A DNA stretch of 20,175 nt from an uncultured Collinsella sp. (GCA_958405565.1 CATYEN010000045.1:1-20175), one strand, 5' to 3'; shown: positions 1 through 7,355, counted from the stretch's first letter. Notes: a model not told the origin generated them from the sequence alone. Translations and numbers: made by a program.

Positions 1-16
1 TCCGTACATGTACGGA
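1..16. repeat. Perfect 16-bp palindrome at window edge
   Basis: TCCGTACATGTACGGA reads identically on both strands. It lies about 80 bp upstream of the ribU promoter and may extend beyond the left edge of the window. It could be a dimeric repressor operator or the end of an upstream element. No T-tract follows, so it does not look like a terminator. The octamer CGGATGAA at its right end (13-20) recurs at 34-41. Confidence 0.5.
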
Positions 17-92
17 TGAATGTGGGAAGTGTTCGGATGAAGTTGATAATCAAGGGGCAACTGATCCCCGCCACAAATTACCCTTGGCATAC

Positions 93-120
93 TTGCGCGA
101 ACGATTGCTCGTGCTACACT
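93..120 (+). promoter_or_regulatory. Putative promoter of the riboflavin-uptake operon
   Basis: TTGCGC (93-98), a 16-nt spacer, then an extended -10 TGC-TACACT (112-120). Transcription would start near 127, immediately before the riboswitch aptamer. The -35 is weak, but the TGC extension also occurs at the argC, tRNA-Val and veg promoters in this window. The site was read by eye. Confidence 0.45.
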
Positions 121-129
121 TGCAATTGC

Positions 130-310
130 TGTTTCAGGGCGGGGTGAAATTCCCCACTGGCGGTAAATCGGGCGGTGTCAAAGGGACGCCGTGGCGCAGG
201 CGAGATTCCTGTGACCGAGCCGATGAGTCCGCGACCCGTGTGTGCGTTGGTTCGCATGCCGGCTGAACTGGTTAGATCCCAGTACCAACGGTTAGAGTCC
301 GGATGAAAGA
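130..310 (+). promoter_or_regulatory. FMN riboswitch (RFN element)
   Basis: This is the FMN-sensing aptamer. Conserved RFN blocks are visible in order: AGGGCGGGGTGAAATTCCCC (136-155), ACTGGCGGTAA (156-166), AAAGGGACGCC (about 180-190), the variable arm, and ACGGTTAGAGTCCGGATGAA (288-307). P1 closes by pairing TTTCA (132-136) with TGAAA (304-308). No terminator lies between the aptamer and the start codon at 324, and a candidate Shine-Dalgarno AGAGG (308-312) touches the 3' strand of P1. Control is therefore most likely translational: FMN binding stabilises P1 and limits ribosome access. The element directly precedes a riboflavin-transporter gene, its classic position. Confidence 0.95.
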
Positions 311-323
311 GGCAGGTGATCTT

Positions 324-914
324 ATGTCTGAACAGTCGCAGCATATCCATTTTGAGAACACGAATAGGTGGAGCACCAAACAGCTCGTAACCATGGCGTT
401 GATGTGCGCCTTGGGCGCCCTGTTTATGTATGTGCAGCTACCCATTCTTCCCTCGGCGCCGTTTTTGACGTATGACCCGTCGCTGGTGCCGGCGATGGTG
501 TGCGGTTTTGCGTATGGCCCTGGCGCCGGCACTGCTGTTGCCGCCATGGCGATCGTTATCCATGCGCTCACCACGGGTGACTGGGTCGGCGCGCTTATGA
601 ACCTGGTGGCTACGCTGGGTTATATTCTGCCCGCGGCTATCGTCTACCAGAAGATGCACACCTACAAGGGCGCCGTGATTGGCCTGGTGCTGGGCGTCAT
701 TGCCGCTACGGCGTTGTCCATGGTTGCGAACCTGACCATTGGCGTTTGGTTCTGGTACGGCTCGGCCGATGTGATTTTGCCGCTCATGATTCCCGCCGTG
801 CTGCCGTTTAACCTTATCAAGACCGTGCTCAACTCGGTGTTGACGCTGGCGGTGTACAAGGCGGTCTCGAACCTCATCACGCCCAAGAAGGACCAGGTCA
901 AAGGCCGCGCATGA
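324..914 (+). CDS. ribU: ECF transporter S component, riboflavin-specific (RibU-like)
   Basis: Membrane-embedded substrate-binding subunit of an energy-coupling-factor vitamin importer, predicted to capture riboflavin. The 196-residue protein is very hydrophobic with about six membrane segments; the first covers residues 20-42. A PFLTYDPSLVPAM segment (46-58) resembles the conserved post-TM1 region of RibU proteins. The riboflavin assignment rests mainly on the FMN riboswitch immediately upstream. An in-frame ATG at 303 lies inside the riboswitch P1 strand and has no ribosome site, so I chose ATG 324, preceded by AGAGG (308-312) and AGGTGA (314-319). The stop codon overlaps the ATPase start by 4 nt (ATGA), showing translational coupling with the other transporter subunits. 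Confidence 0.88.
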   Translation: MSEQSQHIHFENTNRWSTKQLVTMALMCALGALFMYVQLPILPSAPFLTYDPSLVPAMVCGFAYGPGAGTAVAAMAIVIHALTTGDWVGALMNLVATLGYILPAAIVYQKMHTYKGAVIGLVLGVIAATALSMVANLTIGVWFWYGSADVILPLMIPAVLPFNLIKTVLNSVLTLAVYKAVSNLITPKKDQVKGRA

Positions 915-2815
915 TTGAGTGTCGGGGTGTTTCCTTTAGCTATGACGGTGCTGCACCGGCGCTCAACGGTGTCGATCTGAGCATCGAGGATGGCGAGTTC
1001 TTCTGCATCCTCGGTGGCAACGGGTCGGGCAAGTCGACCTTTGCCAAGCACCTGAACGCGCTGCTGCAACCCGATGCGGGAACGGTGCGCGTCAACGGCA
1101 TGGACGCGTCCGACCCCGAGCTGGTCTATGACATTCGCTCGACTGCGGGCATGGTGTTTCAGAATCCCGACGACCAGCTTGTGGCGACGCTTGTCGAGGA
1201 CGATGTTGCGTTTGGTCCCGAGAACTTAGGAGTCGAATCGGCCCAGATCGCGCAGCGTGTTCGCGAGGCGCTGAAGGCCGTGGGTCTGGTGGGCTTTGAG
1301 CGCCACGAGACCCATGCGCTTTCGGGCGGACAAAAGCAGCGCGTGGCGCTTGCCGGCGTGCTCGCCATGGAGCCGCGCGTTCTCATTTTGGATGAGGCCT
1401 CCTCGATGCTCGATCCACGTGGACGCAAGGGCCTCATGAAGGCTTGCCGCGCGTTGCACGAACGCGGTATGACCATCGTGATGATTACGCACTTTATGGA
1501 GGAGGCCGCCGAGGCCGATCGTGTCGCCGTGTTTCAGACGGGGCGAGTTGCTATGCTGGGCACGCCCGAGGAAATCTTGACGCGGGCGGACGAACTTGCG
1601 CAGCTCAACTTGGATATGCCGGCGTCGTGCTGTCTAGGTAGGGCACTTCGTGAGAAGGGCGTACCCGTTTGCGCACAGGTGCGTGAGGCGGATATGGTCG
1701 CTGAGATTGTGCAGGCTTATGCCGAGCGAAGTGGAGCAGGCATCGCGGGGCAGTCTTCCGTATCCCAGTTGGAAATCGCTGACGGCACTGTTCCGGTAGA
1801 CAACGAGGGCAACGCGTCGGAGCCCGTCATCGAACTATCCCATGTTTCGTACAGTTATTCGCTCAGTCCGCGCGAGCGCCGTCGATGGCGCAAGCGCTCG
1901 GCCACTGCGGGCAAATCGAGCAAACAGGCTCTCTGGGGAAACGACCCCAGCAGCCCGTGGGCGCTGCGCGATGTATCGCTGACGGTGTGTTGCGGCGAGT
2001 TCCTGGGCTTGGCAGGTCATACCGGTTCGGGTAAGTCGACGCTGGTCCAGCATCTCAACGGTTTGATTCGCCCCCAGGAGGGATCCGTTCGCGCGCTGGG
2101 GCTCGATCTGTCAAACAAGAAAGACGCCGCCGCGGTTAAGGCCAAGGTCGGCGTGGTGTTTCAATATCCTGAGCGTCAGCTGTTTGCCGAAACCGTGGCG
2201 CAGGACGTGGCGTTTGGTCCGCACAACCTTGGCTTGCCGCAAGATGAAGTCGACCGTCGTGTCGAGTCATCGCTCTCGCGCGTGGGCCTCGACCTTTCCA
2301 CGGTCGGCGACAAGAGTCCCTTTGAGCTTTCGGGCGGTCAGCAACGGCGTGTGGCATTCGCCGGCGTGCTCGCCATGGAGCCCGAAGTCCTGGTGCTCGA
2401 TGAACCCATGGCGGGGCTCGATCCGGCTGCGCGCAGGGATTTCCTTGAGCTTATCGGTCGACTTCACCGCGATGGCCTGACCGTTGTCATGGTTTCGCAT
2501 AGTATGGATGACCTGGCCAATTGCTGCGACCGTATTGTCGTGATGAACGAGGGCGCGGTGTTTGCCGAGGGAACCCCCGCGCAGGTTTTTGCGCATGCGG
2601 ATGAGCTTAAATCAATCGGCTTGGGCGTTCCCGCCGCCCAGCGCATGGCGCTGGCGCTTACGGAGGCAGGCGTGCCGCTGCGCTTTGACGGCCTCTATAC
2701 GGTTGAGTCGCTGGCAGACGAGTTGGTGGACCTGCTAATCGGTCGCTCGGGCGGTCCTTCTAACGTCGCGGACATTGCTAAATCCAAGACGGTCGCGCGA
2801 GAGGAGGGCTGCTAA
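911..2815 (+). CDS. ecfA: Fused ECF transporter ATPase (EcfA1-EcfA2 in one chain)
   Basis: ATP-hydrolysing module of the ECF importer. Two complete ABC domains occupy one 634-residue chain. Domain 1: Walker A GGNGSGKST (35-43), Q-loop Q84, signature LSGGQKQR (137-144), Walker B VLILDEA (157-163, catalytic E162), H-switch H194, D-loop SSMLD. Domain 2: Walker A GHTGSGKST (369-377), signature LSGGQQRR (473-480), Walker B VLVLDEP (493-499, E498), H530, D-loop AGLD. SMLD versus AGLD matches the usual EcfA1/EcfA2 difference, so the fusion probably supplies both halves of the heterodimer. An Arg/Lys/Ser-rich insert (about 318-348) interrupts the start of domain 2 between YSYS and PWALRDV. Family ATPases are usually separate chains of about 280 residues, though fused forms are known. 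It overlaps ecfT by 1 nt. Confidence 0.93.
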   Translation: MIECRGVSFSYDGAAPALNGVDLSIEDGEFFCILGGNGSGKSTFAKHLNALLQPDAGTVRVNGMDASDPELVYDIRSTAGMVFQNPDDQLVATLVEDDVAFGPENLGVESAQIAQRVREALKAVGLVGFERHETHALSGGQKQRVALAGVLAMEPRVLILDEASSMLDPRGRKGLMKACRALHERGMTIVMITHFMEEAAEADRVAVFQTGRVAMLGTPEEILTRADELAQLNLDMPASCCLGRALREKGVPVCAQVREADMVAEIVQAYAERSGAGIAGQSSVSQLEIADGTVPVDNEGNASEPVIELSHVSYSYSLSPRERRRWRKRSATAGKSSKQALWGNDPSSPWALRDVSLTVCCGEFLGLAGHTGSGKSTLVQHLNGLIRPQEGSVRALGLDLSNKKDAAAVKAKVGVVFQYPERQLFAETVAQDVAFGPHNLGLPQDEVDRRVESSLSRVGLDLSTVGDKSPFELSGGQQRRVAFAGVLAMEPEVLVLDEPMAGLDPAARRDFLELIGRLHRDGLTVVMVSHSMDDLANCCDRIVVMNEGAVFAEGTPAQVFAHADELKSIGLGVPAAQRMALALTEAGVPLRFDGLYTVESLADELVDLLIGRSGGPSNVADIAKSKTVAREEGC

Positions 2816-3606
2816 TGGAGGCGTTTTCGTTTGGCAGCTACTATCCCGGCGATAGTGCGATCCACCGCCTGGACCCGCGAACTAAGTTGCTCTTGGGCTT
2901 TGTGTTTCTGATCACGACGCTCACAGTCAGCAGCTTCCGCGGACTGGCCCCGGTCGCAATCTTCGTTGTCCTGATCTATACCGTGTCCCGGGTGCCGTTG
3001 CGCCGGGTCCTATCATCGATGGCACCATTGCTGGCGATTGTCGTGGTGGTCGCAGTACTCAACCTGTTTTCCGACCAGAGCGGGCGCATTCTGTGGCAGC
3101 TTGGCTTTTTGCAGATAAGCGAGGGTTCGCTGCATTCCGCCGCCTTTATGGCGTGCCGCCTGAGCTTGATGATGGCCGGCATGAGCGCCATTACGCTCAC
3201 CACACCGACACTCGACCTCACCGCGGGCTTTGAGCGCCTGCTCGCGCCGTTTGCGCGTGTGGGACTTCCTGCGCACGAGCTCGGCATGATTATGGGTATC
3301 GCGCTGCGCTTTATGCCGCAGTTTGCCACCGAGATGAAGCAGACGGCCGATGCGCAGGCGAGCCGCGGTGCACGCGTGACGGGAGGCCCGCTCGGCGGCG
3401 TGCGTATGCTCGGCAGTGTGGCGATTCCGCTGTTCACGGGCGTGTTCCGTCATGCCGAGACGTTGTCTGCCGCCATGGATGCGCGCTGCTATCATGGCGA
3501 GCAGGGACGCACACGCCTGCATACGCTTGTGTTTGGCCGCGGCGATGCGCTGGCAGCGGTGGTGACGATGCTGCTGCTCATCTGCGTCATCGTCATCAAT
3601 CTTTAA
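2815..3606 (+). CDS. ecfT: ECF transporter transmembrane component EcfT
   Basis: Membrane scaffold that couples the ATPases to the S component. The 263-residue protein starts with a family-typical stretch (IHRLDPRTKLLLG) followed by several hydrophobic helices. Near the C-terminal half it carries the two Ala-Arg-Gly-type coupling motifs that contact the ATPases: QASRGAR (around 181-187) and MDARCY (around 221-226), where the second has Cys in place of Gly. ATG 2815 shares one base with the ecfA stop (TAATG) and has a strong ribosome site GAGGAGGG (2801-2808). It is the last gene of the ribU-ecfA-ecfT operon. Because ECF modules are often shared between S components, it may also serve vitamin transporters encoded elsewhere. 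Confidence 0.92.
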   Translation: MEAFSFGSYYPGDSAIHRLDPRTKLLLGFVFLITTLTVSSFRGLAPVAIFVVLIYTVSRVPLRRVLSSMAPLLAIVVVVAVLNLFSDQSGRILWQLGFLQISEGSLHSAAFMACRLSLMMAGMSAITLTTPTLDLTAGFERLLAPFARVGLPAHELGMIMGIALRFMPQFATEMKQTADAQASRGARVTGGPLGGVRMLGSVAIPLFTGVFRHAETLSAAMDARCYHGEQGRTRLHTLVFGRGDALAAVVTMLLLICVIVINL

Positions 3607-3645
3607 CTTGTTTAGGCGCGATTCGAGCGCAGGAAAGGGGCCCCT

Positions 3646-4092
3646 ATGACCGACAACGACCGCACGGCGCAGCTCGAGCGCGCCTGTTCGTATCTCAGGC
3701 GCATCCCCGCGTGGTATCTCGCTACAACCGATGTGACCGACGGGCATCAACCGCGCGTGAGGCCGTTCTCGTTTGCCATGGTCGATGATGGCAAGCTGTG
3801 GTTTTGCACCTCGCGTGACAAGGACGTGTGGGCCGAGCTGAGCGCGAATCCCAAGTTTGAGGTCTCGGGCTGGAAACCGGGGGAGTGCTGGATTGTGCTG
3901 ACCGGCGAGGCTGCGCTCGAGGACGACGCGGTCGTGAGCGACCGGGTGCGCTTGGCTGGCTTTAAGCACATGGTGGGCATTGGCGAGGATCACGAGAGCG
4001 CCAACGACGGCCGTCTCGCGTTCTTCTCGGTCCGCAATATCGCTGCCCGCTTCTGCGATATCGACTGCAGCGAGGAACAGCTCGAGCTCTAA
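3646..4092 (+). CDS. Pyridoxamine 5'-phosphate oxidase family protein (copy 1)
   Basis: A 148-residue protein of the split-barrel flavin-binding (PNPOx-like) fold. Seen motifs are IPAWYLATT followed by PRVRPFSFAMVDDGKLWF (about 36-53), FCTSRDKDVWAEL, the central GWKPGECWIVLTGEA, and FFSVRNIAARF near the C-terminus. These match small family members that bind FMN or F420; the substrate cannot be predicted. The start has AGGAAAGG upstream (3631-3638). It lies 39 nt after ecfT and is followed by a clear paralogue, so a local duplication is likely. It may be co-transcribed with the riboflavin importer, since I see no terminator between them. Confidence 0.8.
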   Translation: MTDNDRTAQLERACSYLRRIPAWYLATTDVTDGHQPRVRPFSFAMVDDGKLWFCTSRDKDVWAELSANPKFEVSGWKPGECWIVLTGEAALEDDAVVSDRVRLAGFKHMVGIGEDHESANDGRLAFFSVRNIAARFCDIDCSEEQLEL

Positions 4093-4124
4093 TTCGCACA
4101 AATGGACCGGTGACAGGAGGAAAC

Positions 4125-4535
4125 GTGGACGGATTGAATACGGTGCTGGAGTATCTGACGTCGGTGCCGGCATGGTATTTGGCGACAAGCGTTGACGGGC
4201 AGCCGCATGTGCGTCCGTTTTCGTTTGCGCAGATTCAGGATGGTAAGCTGTGGTTTGTGACGGCGCGTACCAAAGACGTGTGGCAGGAGCTGCTGGAAAA
4301 TCAGCGTTTTGAGGCCACGAGTTGGTGGCCGGGCCATGGCTGGCTCATCTTGCGCGGGCGTGCCGGCTTGGATGACCGGGCGGCGGGCGATATGCGCGAA
4401 GCCGGGTGGAAGCATCTGGAGCGCCTGGGCGAGCACTACACGGGTCCCGGCGACCCCACCCTCGTCTTCTTTAGCGTGGAGGACCCCGAGGCCTTTATCT
4501 GCAACCATGACGAATGGGTGCCGGTCGAGCTCTAG
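4125..4535 (+). CDS. Pyridoxamine 5'-phosphate oxidase family protein (copy 2)
   Basis: A 136-residue paralogue of the preceding gene. Shared motifs in the same order include VPAWYLATS, PHVRPFSFAQIQDGKLWF, TKDVWQELL, a WWPGHGWLILRGRA segment, AGWKHLERLGEHY and FFSVEDPEAF. The fold predicts a flavin- or F420-binding oxidoreductase or sensor of unknown substrate. An upstream in-frame GTG at 4110 lies before the ribosome site; GTG 4125 is chosen because AGGAGG (4115-4120) sits 4 nt upstream of it. The gap to copy 1 is 32 nt, consistent with one transcript. A strong terminator follows. Confidence 0.8.
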   Translation: MDGLNTVLEYLTSVPAWYLATSVDGQPHVRPFSFAQIQDGKLWFVTARTKDVWQELLENQRFEATSWWPGHGWLILRGRAGLDDRAAGDMREAGWKHLERLGEHYTGPGDPTLVFFSVEDPEAFICNHDEWVPVEL

Positions 4536-4579
4536 ACGTGTATCCTGGCAAACCTCGACAATTCAAATTCTCGCATGTA

Positions 4580-4640
4580 GCGGGCCCCACATTGCAGCGT
4601 CACCGCAAAGCGCACCGAGCAATGTGGGGCCCGCATTTAT
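4580..4640 (+). terminator. Rho-independent terminator after the flavin-related genes
   Basis: Perfect 15-bp stem: GCGGGCCCCACATTG (4580-4594) pairs with CAATGTGGGGCCCGC (4620-4634), followed by ATTTATTTG. The 25-nt loop is longer than usual. It separates the riboflavin/PNPOx block from the arg operon and has T-rich sequence only on the + side. Confidence 0.75.
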
Positions 4641-4678
4641 TTGTCAATTCCTTCGAGCGAATGTGTCGGGAATGTTTC

Positions 4679-4717
4679 AATGCATGAATATGCAAAAGAT
4701 TTGCGTATATATGCATC
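4679..4717 (+). promoter_or_regulatory. Tandem ARG boxes (ArgR operator) upstream of argC
   Basis: Two AT-rich imperfect dyads of the form TGC-N8-GCA: TGCATGAATATGCA (4681-4694) and TGCGTATATATGCA (4702-4715). Their centres are 21 bp apart, equal to two 18-bp ARG boxes with the 3-bp separation typical of ArgR/AhrC operators, placing both on one DNA face. The second dyad covers the -35 region of the putative argC promoter, as expected for arginine repression. A weaker third match, TGCGCATTGGTGCA (4764-4777), lies in the leader. Confidence 0.7.
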
Positions 4718-4723
4718 TTTTGG

Positions 4724-4732
4724 TGCTAAAGT
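4724..4732 (+). promoter_or_regulatory. Putative argC promoter, extended -10
   Basis: TGC-TAAAGT gives an extended -10 about 70 nt upstream of argC. No good -35 is visible at ideal spacing; the nearest candidate, TTGCGT (4701-4706), is 20 nt away and falls in the downstream ARG box. Transcription would begin near 4739. Confidence 0.4.
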
Positions 4733-4800
4733 TTCAACCCACTTCATAACGACGGCTGCGGGATGCGCATTGGTGCATAACTGCAGACAAGGAGTCTGAT

Positions 4801-5871
4801 ATGTCTTTAAAGGTTGGAATCGTCGGCGCGGCTGGATATGCCGGCGCCGAGCTCATTCGACTCGTCCTCGGTCATCCCGATTTTGAACTTACTGCCATTA
4901 CGTCCAACGCTGATGCCGGCCAGCCGTTGTCTGCGGTGTACCCGAGCTTCACCGGCGTGAGCGATCTTGTCTTCACGACGCATGATGCCCCCGAGCTCAA
5001 GAACTGCGACGCGGTCTTTTTGGCCGTGCCGCACACGGCTGCCATGGCGCAGGTGCCCGCCCTGCTTGCCGCAGGCGTTTCCTGCATTGACCTCTCGGCC
5101 GACTACCGTCTGAGCGACCCGGCTGTGTTTGAGGCTTGGTATGCCGCCGAGCACACGAGCCCCGAGCTGCTCAAGACCCGTGCTTTCGGCCTGCCCGAGC
5201 TGTTCTGCAAGGACCTGGAGACCGCTGCATCCAACCACGCCGACGGCAAGCCCGTGCTGGTCGCCTGCGCCGGCTGCTATCCCACCGCAACGAGCCTTGC
5301 CGCCGCGCCTGCCGTGCGCGCCGGCTGGGTTGCCCAGAGCGGCCCCATGATCGTCGATGCCATCAGCGGTGTGACGGGCGCCGGCAAGTCCTGCAACGCC
5401 CGCACGCATTTTTGCAGTGCCGACGAAAACCTAGAGGCCTATGGCGTGGGCAAGCATCGTCATACGCCCGAGATCGAGCAGATTTTGGGTCTGACCGATC
5501 GCGTCGTCTTTACCCCGCACCTGGCACCGCTCAAGCGTGGTCTGCTTTCCACGGTGACGATGCCGCTTACGCCACAGGCTATCGATACCTTGACCCTTGA
5601 GGACGTCGTCGACCATTACAAGCAGTTCTACGCCGGTCGCACCTTCGTGCGCGTACTCGATGCCGGCCAGCAGCCCAAGACGGCTTCGGTCGTCGGCACC
5701 AACGCCGCCCAGATCGGCCTCGCGCTCAACAAACGCGCGGGCGTTCTGGTGGCTACGGGCGCCATCGACAATCTGTGCAAGGGTGCAGCAGGCCAGGCGG
5801 TCCAGTGCGCCAACATCGTCTTTGGTTTTGACGAGCGACGAGGCTTGCCCACAGTGGCGTGCCCGGTGTAG
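4801..5871 (+). CDS. argC: N-acetyl-gamma-glutamyl-phosphate reductase
   Basis: Reduces N-acetylglutamyl 5-phosphate to the semialdehyde with NADPH, the third step of arginine synthesis in the cytoplasm. The 356-residue length is typical. The N-terminal Rossmann motif GAAGYAG (9-15) binds NADP. The catalytic cysteine is C159 in AGCYPT, and KHRHTPEI (218-225) carries the conserved active-site histidine region. ISGVTGAGK (188-196) is also family-typical. ATG 4801 has AAGGAG 6 nt upstream. It is the first gene of argCJBD and lies downstream of two ARG boxes. A 134-nt spacer with a large hairpin separates it from argJ, much longer than the other joins in the cluster. Confidence 0.96.
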   Translation: MSLKVGIVGAAGYAGAELIRLVLGHPDFELTAITSNADAGQPLSAVYPSFTGVSDLVFTTHDAPELKNCDAVFLAVPHTAAMAQVPALLAAGVSCIDLSADYRLSDPAVFEAWYAAEHTSPELLKTRAFGLPELFCKDLETAASNHADGKPVLVACAGCYPTATSLAAAPAVRAGWVAQSGPMIVDAISGVTGAGKSCNARTHFCSADENLEAYGVGKHRHTPEIEQILGLTDRVVFTPHLAPLKRGLLSTVTMPLTPQAIDTLTLEDVVDHYKQFYAGRTFVRVLDAGQQPKTASVVGTNAAQIGLALNKRAGVLVATGAIDNLCKGAAGQAVQCANIVFGFDERRGLPTVACPV

Positions 5872-5899
5872 CACATTCGATTGTTAACGATTTGGTAGT

Positions 5900-5982
5900 C
5901 GGGCATCGAGTGGGGCGCCACTTTTAAGCTGGTCTCATGATCATGACTGGCATGGCGCACCAACCGATGCCCGTTTTTTGTT
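5900..5982 (+). terminator. Long hairpin with T-tract between argC and argJ (terminator or attenuator)
   Basis: The 5' arm 5900-5920 pairs with 5953-5973 over about 20 bp with one mismatch and one bulge; the outer nine pairs are CGGGCATCG/CGATGCCCG. TTTTTTGTTT follows directly. The 32-nt loop contains the perfect palindrome TCATGATCATGA (5935-5946). A competing small hairpin AGTGG-GGCG-CCACT (5909-5922), itself followed by TTT, uses part of the same 5' arm. No promoter fits in the 32 nt left before argJ, so argJBD must depend on readthrough. Partial termination or conditional attenuation is therefore inferred. Confidence 0.65.
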
Positions 5983-6005
5983 TGATATAAGGAGTCGTAA
6001 AGACA

Positions 6006-7274
6006 ATGAATGCAGAGCAGTTCGATATCAAGATTCGTGCCGTAGAGGGCGGCGTTACGGCGGCGGCCGGCTTTAAGGCGGCAGGCATCCATGCCGGATT
6101 CCGCAAGAACCCTGAGCGCCTGGATTATGCTCTCGTCGTGCCCGATAAACCCTGCCCCGGCGCCGGCGTGTTTACCACCAACCGCTTTTGCGCGGCGCCT
6201 GTGCAGGTGAGCCGTGCCAACCTGGGCGGCGCCGACAAGGGCTATGGCATCATCGCCGGCGTTTCGGTCAACTCTGGCAATGCCAACGCCGCCACGGGTG
6301 AGACCGGTCTTGCCTGCGCGCGCGAGACCTGCAACATCGCCTCGCAGGTCATCGGCTGCGAGCCCCAGCAGATTCTGGTCGCCTCCACGGGCGTAATTGG
6401 TCAGATTCTGCCGATCGACACGTTTGAGACTGCCGTTCCTGCCGCCTACGAGGCGCTCTCCGCCCACGGTGGCGCCGATGCCGCCCGCGCTATCATGACG
6501 ACCGACACGCACTCCAAGGAGTATGCCGTGTCCTACGTCAGCGATGCCGAGGGCCATGCGGGCAATGTCTATACGGTGGGCGGCATGTGCAAGGGCTCGG
6601 GCATGATCATGCCCAACATGGCCACCATGATCGCAGTTATCACCACCGATGCCCCCGTCGAGCCTGCGGCACTTCATGCCCTGCTGCTTTCGATCGTCAA
6701 GCAGACCTTCAACAAGGTGACGGTGGACTCCGACACCTCGACGAACGACACCTGTATCATGCTTGCCTCTGGTGCCGCTGCTGCAGATGCCGAACCCATT
6801 GTCGAGGGCTCCGACGCCTTCGACGAGCTGGCCTTTGCCGTGCATGAGGTGTGCGAGAGCCTGGCGCGCAATATCGCCGCCGATGGCGAGGGCGCATCCA
6901 AGCTCGTGACGGTCAATGTCACCGGCGCCGCGAACGACGAGGAGGCCGATATCGCCGCCCGTGCTGTCGCCAACTCGCCGCTCGTCAAGACCTGCATCGC
7001 CGGCCACGACTGCAACTGGGGCCGCGTTGCCATGGCGCTCGGCAAGTGCGGCGTGCAGTTTAACCAAGAAGATGTGTCCATCGACATGATGGGTATGCCC
7101 GTCTGCCGTGATGGCCTGACCGTTCCCTTTGACGAGGACGAGGCGCTGCGTCGCTTTGAGGCGCCCGAGATCGTGATCTCGGCAGACCTGGGCGCAGGGA
7201 ACGCGGCGACCACCGTGTGGACTTGCGACCTCACGCACGAGTACATCTCCATTAACGGCGACTACCGTTCCTAG
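6006..7274 (+). CDS. argJ: Glutamate N-acetyltransferase / ornithine acetyltransferase ArgJ
   Basis: Transfers the acetyl group from N-acetylornithine to glutamate, releasing ornithine and regenerating N-acetylglutamate. Bifunctional forms also use acetyl-CoA. The precursor self-cleaves into alpha and beta chains; the cleavage site and nucleophile are visible as A206-T207 in MIMPNMATM. Other family motifs are VNSGNANAATG (88-98), KGSGM (196-200) and the C-terminal ISINGDYRS. The 422-residue length is slightly above the usual value of about 400. Ribosome site AAGGAG (5989-5994) is 11 nt from ATG 6006. No argA or argE lies in this window, fitting the recycling pathway. Whether it is bifunctional cannot be decided by eye. 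Confidence 0.95.
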   Translation: MNAEQFDIKIRAVEGGVTAAAGFKAAGIHAGFRKNPERLDYALVVPDKPCPGAGVFTTNRFCAAPVQVSRANLGGADKGYGIIAGVSVNSGNANAATGETGLACARETCNIASQVIGCEPQQILVASTGVIGQILPIDTFETAVPAAYEALSAHGGADAARAIMTTDTHSKEYAVSYVSDAEGHAGNVYTVGGMCKGSGMIMPNMATMIAVITTDAPVEPAALHALLLSIVKQTFNKVTVDSDTSTNDTCIMLASGAAAADAEPIVEGSDAFDELAFAVHEVCESLARNIAADGEGASKLVTVNVTGAANDEEADIAARAVANSPLVKTCIAGHDCNWGRVAMALGKCGVQFNQEDVSIDMMGMPVCRDGLTVPFDEDEALRRFEAPEIVISADLGAGNAATTVWTCDLTHEYISINGDYRS

Positions 7275-7355
7275 ACTCCCGATGTGCCGCGCGTCCCGCT
7301 GCAATCGCGGGCAATGAGGTACGGCGCGATAGCTACACGAAAGACGAGGCAGACT

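Noticed and set aside
84..266. 60-codon open frame upstream of ribU
   Set aside because: It covers the FMN riboswitch aptamer, has no ribosome site and resembles no protein.
4110..4124. GTG 4110 as start of the second PNPOx gene
   Set aside because: It lies upstream of and within the AGGAGG ribosome site that serves GTG 4125.
3013..4188. 391-codon antisense open frame across ecfT and the PNPOx genes
   Set aside because: Spans several sense genes and their start regions; composition is typical of a shadow frame.
5872..6005. T-box or known amino-acid riboswitch before argJ
   Set aside because: No T-box antiterminator sequence or specifier loop and no known riboswitch core; only the hairpins described are visible.
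7284..7355. GTG 7284 as start of argB
   Set aside because: No ribosome site and the extra 24 residues do not resemble acetylglutamate kinases; ATG 7356 has GAGG at good spacing.
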